Assembly (NCBI RefSeq): GCF_000192795.1
Contig: NW_007360619.1
Span: 52,486-116,485 of the forward strand
Length of the DNA stretch: 64,000 bases
Source: Vavraia culicis subsp. floridensis
Taxonomy: Eukaryota; Microsporidia; Pleistophoridae
Reading direction: 5' to 3'
A model generated the notes under the pieces. That model was not told the DNA's origin and ran no database searches. It saw only the letters and a list, made by a program, of their open reading frames with translations. Numbering within the stretch: the first letter of the stretch is position 1; each line of letters begins with the position of its first letter. The position numbers and the translations under genes are program-made. Below are positions 58,450 through 64,000 of the stretch, piece after piece.

Positions 58450-59159
58450 CCCTAGGGTGCACGTCAAATATTTAATTTAAAACAGCACCGTGGATATTAA
58501 TGACAACGGTTTGTCTTGCATACAGGAATTTGATACTGTACTTGATGTGTATTGTTGCAAGCGTGTTCAATAGATGTAATACCCTAAATACTGAATAAGC
58601 TCTCAATTAATGATTTATCTCAAGCTAACCAATACTTATTTGCAACTTGGAGCAGAACCATGGTTACAACATTTAAATTCTCGTCATACATCCCCTTGTT
58701 AATTTCTTGCCAGCGGCTCATACCGCTATAATGGCTATAACCATATTTATCATTATGCGACCTACAAACAGTAGAAATTTTTTGACAAAAAACATGAATA
58801 CTTACGTATGAACAGTGGGTGCATTTAATTAGATTAGGTGTAACACTTTGGTCTGCCAAAGATATCTGTGCTGTAATTTGGTATTCGAAATTCGCAACAT
58901 AATGTATCATAAGAGTTTGTTTTTCAGACAGGAAACGTTGCCCGCTGTAATATGCTTTTTAGATAGCATTAAACATTTAGATTCAGAAGTAGTACGAATA
59001 GCACTTTTATACCTGTCCGTGCAACGTTACAGAAGTATCCACCAATGAAATACAATACAATGTAAAAGCAACATGATTCTTCACCGTTCAGCACAATTAT
59101 AGGTTTTTACAACGATGTCGCGAGCGATAAAACGTGTGCGATGTCCGTATATAGACTAT
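58450..59159. other. Intergenic region
   Basis: About 700 bp between TFB4 and the ARS2-like gene. Only shadow ORFs are present. Confidence 0.5.
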
Positions 59160-60368
59160 TTATTTACTTATTTTTATATCACCCGAAAACAGTCTTTTAA
59201 GATCGTACTTTACGGCATTACCTTCCTCTTCGTGAACACAAAACGTAGGCAAGTAGTTGTTATCAATGCCATCGAAATAGTTAAGTAAGTTTATATCAAT
59301 CCTACCCAAAAAACTGTTAAATCTAACTATTCCTTGCTCAATATCAGAGTAAAGCTCCTCATGTTTGTTTTTGATGTGTTTTTTAACGTATACTAGCTGC
59401 TCAAATGTCTTGTGGCAGAGATCACACCTAAATACACTATCGGTCACCTTAATAATATACTTCTCGAGTTCGGTTTCTGGGGAATCCATTTTCAAGTACC
59501 CAAAGTCTCTTTCCATTGTTATAATTTTCTGTTTACGATCGAACACTCTCCGTTGCACTCGGTCATCTCTCACATGGTAATCGCCACATTTCCTGATCAT
59601 TTCGATCTCTGTCTCAAAATGACGAGAACAATAGTAGCAATACAAAAACACATGGCGCAAAAATGTTATGAACTTATCGTCATTATCACATTCATAGGCA
59701 ATGTTGGTCTTATAATTCTTGTTAAGTATCGTAAATATCTTTCTTAAATTGGCGCTGTCTTTGTCTCTGCAGTCAACCCAGGCGCTCTTTATTATTATTT
59801 CATCACCTAACTCGAATGGCTGTACGAGAATTCCCTTTGTACACAGCTCTTCAACTTTTTCTTTACATAACAACAAATCCGAGTCAGGAAAAAGGGTGAT
59901 TACCGCTTCTCTATCAAAAACCGTGTTATAGTTCGATTTTGACAACTCAAGCTTTTTAATTTCTTTGAATGGTCTCAATAATTCACAAACGTCATCCTCA
60001 CTATAATTCGGTGGAATGCGTTCAAGAAAAATGTACTTTTTGTCCACCTCGTTGAATCTACGTGTAAATTCACTCTTGGAATCGAGAACTAAAAAGTCGC
60101 TTTCCACTTTTTGGCTGAAATTATGGTAACGCTCTAAAATCTTGTCCTTAGAGAACGAATCACTAAAAAATTTCTCGATAAACCACTGTGTATTGCAGTT
60201 TCTTTCGTAAAATTTTGCTATTTTCCGTCGATAAAATTCCTTTACATAATTGTCATAGTTTGAATTGGGAAGTGTCAGCTCAAACTCTTTTTTAGTAAGT
60301 AGTTTCCGCTCATTTATGACAAATTCGAGGTCAACATGTCGTCTCGTAAAACTTTGCTCAATCGACAT
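59160..60368 (-). CDS. ARS2/SERRATE-like zinc-finger protein
   Basis: A 402-residue protein. A C2H2 finger near residues 325-350, CDLCHKTFEQLVYVKKHIKNKHEE, is followed by FNSFLGRID. This matches the ARS2/SERRATE signature [22 protein letters not shown] and FFNNFL. Upstream, IFLERIPPNYSEDDVCELLRPF (about 130-155) looks like the RRM-like/DUF region. FLYCYYCSRHFETEIEMIRKCGDYHVR carries more Cys/His. The N-terminal third has DYVKEFYRRKIAKFYERN-like helices, as in SERRATE cores. ARS2 connects the nuclear cap-binding complex to RNA export and decay. The large disordered N-terminus and the C-terminal Pro-rich tail of animal or plant proteins are missing. Start ATG at 60366-60368, with five C upstream (60382-60386 on this strand). 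Confidence 0.78.
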   Translation of the reverse strand: MSIEQSFTRRHVDLEFVINERKLLTKKEFELTLPNSNYDNYVKEFYRRKIAKFYERNCNTQWFIEKFFSDSFSKDKILERYHNFSQKVESDFLVLDSKSEFTRRFNEVDKKYIFLERIPPNYSEDDVCELLRPFKEIKKLELSKSNYNTVFDREAVITLFPDSDLLLCKEKVEELCTKGILVQPFELGDEIIIKSAWVDCRDKDSANLRKIFTILNKNYKTNIAYECDNDDKFITFLRHVFLYCYYCSRHFETEIEMIRKCGDYHVRDDRVQRRVFDRKQKIITMERDFGYLKMDSPETELEKYIIKVTDSVFRCDLCHKTFEQLVYVKKHIKNKHEELYSDIEQGIVRFNSFLGRIDINLLNYFDGIDNNYLPTFCVHEEEGNAVKYDLKRLFSGDIKISK

Positions 60369-61236
60369 ATTCGAAACTGATGGGGGTAAGCTTTTGGTTT
60401 TTGAAGGAAATGGTAATGTGGCAATATATGTTTATATCTCAGCAACACGAATGAGTGACAAAAACTGAAGTGTAAAATAAGTTTGAATGGCCTAATTTCA
60501 AAAATAAATGACTGATAAATCTGGCAGTAGCAGCAAACGTAAGAACAAACTCCTTAAATAACATATGACTATTATATCATGTTGAAAACATGGGTATTTC
60601 ATTAGTGAGAGACTTTTATCGCGCAATTTATCTTATTTAAACAATGCTTCCACGTATCGCTTCGTAAAGCCATGTTCAACCTGTCTAGAATTGTTAAATT
60701 TGTATGAACTCAGTATTTATCCTGTTACTGTACTGTTTTTTACTTCTTCTTTGGATTAAAACAATGTTTTTCATCTGTAATAGAAGGTTTATGGCATTTA
60801 ACTAAATTTCCAACTTGAGTTAGTAATAGACTTTTGGATAAATAGCTAAAATGCTATTTTTGCAATTCAAGTTTGTCTGTTCAGCAGTCATACCATCCTG
60901 CAAACACCTTGTAGTTCACACTATTGAATGCAAGAAAATTTCAGGATATAATGGCGATGCTTGGTTCACTAAATCTGTACACTTGGAATTTTAAATATGA
61001 ATCTTGGCATTTTATAACTATTTGCATAAGTCTTATATTGCAATAAATAGATCTTGTTGCTTACTGAATTGATCTCCACACGTTGTTTTTAACCATTATT
61101 TTCAAAAATATTACACTTTATGGTTATTTCTCTCGGTCATCAAAAAGAAATTTGGCTTGGAACAGCATCTATTGCTATCCCCAACACGATGCCTTGGAAC
61201 AAAAACATTTGAATAGAACTCAGCAGCAATACCCCC
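60369..61236. other. Divergent gene-free stretch
   Basis: 870 bp, AT-rich. Five C at 61232-61236 touch the next ATG. Nothing else is recognised. Confidence 0.45.
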
Positions 61237-61440
61237 ATGGCTTACGATGACAAAACAATAAAAACCACGTTGGACAAGCAAAAGAAAAGTACTTTGAAAG
61301 AAATTGAGACAGAGTACAGAAATTTTATAGAAAGGTTACCAGAGGAATGGACAAATTTGCCTGTAGGTGTAATCTTGGATGCTTTAGAAAGTGAAATAAC
61401 TAATGATAAACGTTCTGAAGCAGATAGAAAAAGAAAATGA
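61237..61440 (+). CDS. Small helical protein, possibly borealin/Nbl1-like
   Basis: 67 residues, preceded by CCCCC directly touching the ATG at 61237, so it is very probably a real gene. The sequence is highly charged and helical: DKQKKSTLKEIETEYRNFIERLPEEW, then LPVGVILDALESEI. Nbl1, the short fungal borealin, is about 70 residues with a Lys/Glu-rich helix followed by a turn containing IP and a last helix with L-x-D. The fit is loose, and other small coiled-coil subunits are possible. If correct it would belong to the chromosomal passenger complex with Aurora kinase and INCENP. No membrane or zinc motif is seen. Confidence 0.5.
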   Translation: MAYDDKTIKTTLDKQKKSTLKEIETEYRNFIERLPEEWTNLPVGVILDALESEITNDKRSEADRKRK

Positions 61441-62458
61441 TAGTGAACGCGTTCAATGCTAATTTAACGAGGAAACTAATATTGTAAGGTAATGTTATTT
61501 TGTATTGGTTCAATAAAGAACAGCTTGTTAAAAATTTTAATCTTACTATACATCCTTTTGAATATATTTCTGTGATTTCACCGCTATTTTCTAGAAGGAA
61601 TAATCGCGGTTTGTTTTTTATGTTAGTATGCGATACGTTATATTCACGTAAAGAGTCTATTGATCTTAGATCGTGACCTTGTTATAGAGTTTCACACGTT
61701 ATATGAGTCTTATGAGAATATGCAAACGTATTATATAACATTTAAGGCACGCTTTCGCAGGATTTTTCCACAAATATTAGTGCTGCAGTATATAATCTAT
61801 ACAGCATCGATATTATATTGGTAGAAACATTTTGATTATGGCACAGATTTTAAAAACTATGAGTTAAAATCATATTCTTCATTATTACCGTATAAAAGTT
61901 TTATTTGTACCTAACACTGCGATCAAAATATTTGTCATATTTAACATGTGGAAATATTGGTAACATTTCTTATACATCATGACAGGTATAATTTTCATAT
62001 TCGGATTTTTCTTTTAACTTTTGCTTCATTAAAATCATCATTTTGGCTGGCAATAGATGATGAATCACGAAAATACTTTACTGAATCATTTTCTAATTAT
62101 ATTCGAAATGAGCCTCATTATCTAAAGAGATCGGGCTTATTTGATGAAAACGGCAAAATTTCTGAAATCTCCGTTGGGACATTGCATCGCATAATTTTCG
62201 AAAGCGTTGTTAACGATCATGGTTTCATGCAATAGGTCATTCAAAAACGTTTGACTTTTATATCAGTATTGATAAATAGATGTTAACATAGTATTACTTG
62301 TTGTGTTCAATACCAATTTTGACCAATGCGCGTGTTACGCGAAATAAAGCACGAGGCGTTTTTGTAAAAGATGCAAATTATTCGTAATAACACGAATCAA
62401 AGGTGTTCGTGTGTTTTAAAAGAGTTTTGGTGTATTGTTAAAATCTTTTTGGTTAGAG
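61441..62458. other. Gene-poor region containing an ATG-less ORF
   Basis: 1 kb. Only the frame at 61948-62235 has protein-like composition. No RNA gene is recognised. Confidence 0.4.
61948..62235 (+). CDS. Doubtful ORF, 95 codons without ATG
   Basis: The frame from a GTG at 61948 is closed upstream by a stop at 61942-61944 and has no ATG before its end. The C-terminal 60 residues (SSFWLAIDDESRKYFTESFSNYI, then HYLKRSGLFDENGKISEISVG) look like a natural soluble protein rather than noise. It may be the 3' exon of a gene with an unrecognised short first exon, a decayed gene, or chance. ATGTGGAAATATTG followed by GTAACA at about 61946-61965 could be a first exon with a donor, but no intron boundary can be shown. 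Confidence 0.25.
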   Translation: MEILVTFLIHHDRYNFHIRIFLLTFASLKSSFWLAIDDESRKYFTESFSNYIRNEPHYLKRSGLFDENGKISEISVGTLHRIIFESVVNDHGFMQ

Positions 62459-63049
62459 ATGTGGATGGACAGAAAGAGCAAAAATGAAAAGGAACAAAAG
62501 TTACTAAGTCAAATCAACTCGAAAATGATGTTAGAAAGAGCAATATACATAAGTGATCTCAGTTTAACAAAAGTTAAGACGTATAACACAGAAATGGACA
62601 TCGATGATTTTCTTGAGAAACCAACACTGCCTGACAATTACGAGAACCATCTCTATCTCTTTATACAGTATTGCAAGTGGTACTATGTATTCAACGACAA
62701 GGATGTCAAGAAGCTGCCACCGCAGAGAATGTATCCGATGAGCCTCTGTGATACAATAGATATGGTACTTGACGTGAAACAGCTTCATAAGCAAGTGATC
62801 ATTCTATCAGAAAAATATGACGTAGGTTTTATATATATGAAGGTAAAATATTTCAGCAGTGATTATTTTGAGCTTATAATTGAAAATGTCGGGTATACAA
62901 TTTTAAATAGGAAAAGAAACATGAATAGTGAAACGTTCATGATAAAACTAGACAGACCTGTAAAATATATAGATTATCTTTTTAGGGGTAATGGAATAAA
63001 TCGTCGTCTAAGATCCATATATTATCGAGAACATCAAAATAAGAATTAA
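62459..63049 (+). CDS. Unknown protein, 196 residues
   Basis: Not recognised. The N-terminal 35 residues are charged and helical (MDRKSKNEKEQKLLSQINSKMM). The middle is rich in aromatic residues (NHLYLFIQYCKWYYVFND). The C-terminal half alternates strands and basic segments (YFELIIENVGYTILNRKRN, VKYIDYLFRGNGINRRLR). There is no signal peptide, zinc motif or catalytic signature. The start is the ATG at 62459. The frame extends eight codons further to a TTG. No C-run is present. A position-specific search would be needed to assign it. Confidence 0.6.
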   Translation: MWMDRKSKNEKEQKLLSQINSKMMLERAIYISDLSLTKVKTYNTEMDIDDFLEKPTLPDNYENHLYLFIQYCKWYYVFNDKDVKKLPPQRMYPMSLCDTIDMVLDVKQLHKQVIILSEKYDVGFIYMKVKYFSSDYFELIIENVGYTILNRKRNMNSETFMIKLDRPVKYIDYLFRGNGINRRLRSIYYREHQNKN

Positions 63050-63503
63050 TGTTATTAGAATCGGTATAAAATCCGCGCATACATAAATATTCAGCAGCAA
63101 CCCATGTGAAAATTCGAAATAAAGCGCATTATTGTATGTTTACGTCTAAAAAAGGATGATTGTTTCAATATGTTGATCAGAGAACACCGATCCTTAGAAA
63201 GTTTAAATTCATTCGGAATTGACGTTTGAAATAGCATGTGCACTATTCTATTTTTTACCTATCGCACTGAAGTTATAAACGCGATACCCGCATAAACATA
63301 TTATCCGTTGTTAAGAATTTTAACACCATGCGTTCCACTTAAAAAATAGCATGGACATAGAAGACGACGTTGCCCACCATTTACAATCTATATTTTCACA
63401 ATGTAGCTGTGTTAAAACTATGAACATAAGCTGCATACACATCGTGTACAGATTGCTCGACTCAACGCTTATGGTTCGAAGCAATACCATAATGAAACCA
63501 AGT
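63050..63503. other. Convergent intergenic region
   Basis: Between the unknown gene and the CUTA stop. Only short shadow ORFs are seen. Confidence 0.5.
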
Positions 63504-63833
63504 TTATTCCTTATTGCTGTCAATGACCTCTTTCATCCATTTTAGATATTTTTCATTTACATAGTCCAACTTTACAACGATGAACTGATAAACATCGTAT
63601 GAGTGCATCTCAGACATAACACGTTCAATTTGCGGAATATAACCGTGAAATGTAGTCATCTTAGTTTGTACCTCTCTGTCAGTTTCTACTCGTCCATTCC
63701 ATAGGTACTTAGACTCAACTTGGAAGGTTTTCTGGGCACAAGCAACTAATTTCTTATCCAACAACGTCTTTAATATTGAATCAGCCTCTTTTTCGTTTGG
63801 AAATGTCGTAAAAATTATGATAGGAAAGTCCAT
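63504..63833 (-). CDS. CUTA: CutA1 divalent-cation tolerance family protein
   Basis: A 109-residue CutA1. The pattern IIIFTTFPNEKEADSILKTLLDKKLVACAQKTF, then ESKYLWNGRVETDREVQTKMTTF, matches the family's VxVTxPxxExAxxIAxxLVExxLAACVN and SxYxWxGxIExDxEVxLxIKT. The later MHSYDVYQFIVVKLDYVNEKYLKWM matches HPYEVPEIIxLPI...YLxWL. CutA proteins are small ferredoxin-like trimers linked to metal tolerance in bacteria, while their role in eukaryotes is unclear. The length equals the bacterial core, with no N-terminal targeting extension as in animals or plants. Start ATG at 63831-63833, with CCCC about 20 nt upstream (63854-63857 on this strand). Confidence 0.93.
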   Translation of the reverse strand: MDFPIIIFTTFPNEKEADSILKTLLDKKLVACAQKTFQVESKYLWNGRVETDREVQTKMTTFHGYIPQIERVMSEMHSYDVYQFIVVKLDYVNEKYLKWMKEVIDSNKE

Positions 63834-63930
63834 ATGATGTTTGTTAACTAAATGGGGTGCAAATAATTTTTAATGAGTTTCTGGATATTATACCTCAAAA
63901 ACTTCGAATGCTCTTATAAAGTAATTGTCC

Positions 63931-64000
63931 TCAGTAAAAGTACGTTTATCCATCGCTTCGTATCACCACATCTAAATGACAAACTTTTCTTGTTCGCTGC
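63931..64000 (-). mobile_element. Retrotransposon 3' end (copy E), cut by window edge
   Basis: TCAGTAAAAGTACGTTTATCCATCG, then TATCACCACATCTAAATGACAAACTTTTCTTGTTCGCTG, lines up with copies C and D (AAAAGTACGTTTATTTAT, CACATCATCCAAATAAGCACGCTTTTCTGGTTC). The element continues beyond the window, so its coding content is unknown. Confidence 0.65.

Noticed and set aside
58620..58910. Minus-strand ORF of 96 codons
   Set aside because: No start-motif, no recognisable family and irregular composition. Judged a chance ORF.

Overview
The window looks like a microsporidian chromosome fragment. Most recognisable proteins are eukaryotic housekeeping proteins in shortened form, and no spliceosomal intron is needed to read them. 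About 35 genes occupy roughly 37 kb of 64 kb. Proteins of two divergent leucine-rich types are present. Most start codons are preceded within about 25 nt by a run of three to five C residues, a start-proximal signal reported for microsporidia. Spacing is loose for this phylum, with many gaps of 0.5-1.8 kb holding decayed retrotransposon copies, so a larger-genome lineage is more likely than an Encephalitozoon-type one. The genus cannot be fixed from the sequence.

Layout. 0-6 kb: 3' end of the exosome nuclease DIS3, an unknown protein with a 43-bp tandem repeat at its stop codon, a Med22-like Mediator subunit, two unknown proteins and a GNAT acetyltransferase. 6-12 kb: a leucine-rich protein whose better-supported start exposes a signal peptide, then a broken non-LTR reverse transcriptase. 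11.5-25 kb: ribonucleotide reductase large subunit, a UBE2E-like E2, an Rpn12-like protein, ERCC1/Rad10, a tail-anchored TBC RabGAP, Got1, a second leucine-rich protein and fibrillarin. 26-40 kb: a Sen1-type helicase, the divergent pair LUC7/MAK16, ABCE1/Rli1, TFIIE-alpha, an unknown protein and a FYRN/FYRC protein. 40-54 kb: long-chain acyl-CoA synthetase, kinesin, an Rrn7-like Pol I factor, a small unknown, SPB4, ribosomal protein L27a (uL15) and a Dhr1/DHX37-like helicase. 54-64 kb: a P2-type Ca2+ pump, TFB4 (TFIIH p34), an ARS2/SERRATE-like protein, small or unknown ORFs and CutA1.

The content is dominated by gene expression: ribosome assembly (fibrillarin, MAK16, SPB4, Dhr1, DIS3, Rli1, uL15), transcription (Mediator, TFIIE, TFIIH, Rrn7-like, Sen1) and RNA processing (LUC7, ARS2). 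Genes are interleaved on both strands. SPB4, uL15 and Dhr1 form a tight cluster, with only 37 nt between uL15 and Dhr1.

The main non-genic discovery is a dispersed family of decayed, 5'-truncated non-LTR retrotransposon copies, all lying on the minus strand. The family is defined by a shared 3' end, a short A-tail, C-terminal protein remnants and, in one copy, reverse-transcriptase motifs. No tRNA, rRNA, CRISPR array or origin was recognised.
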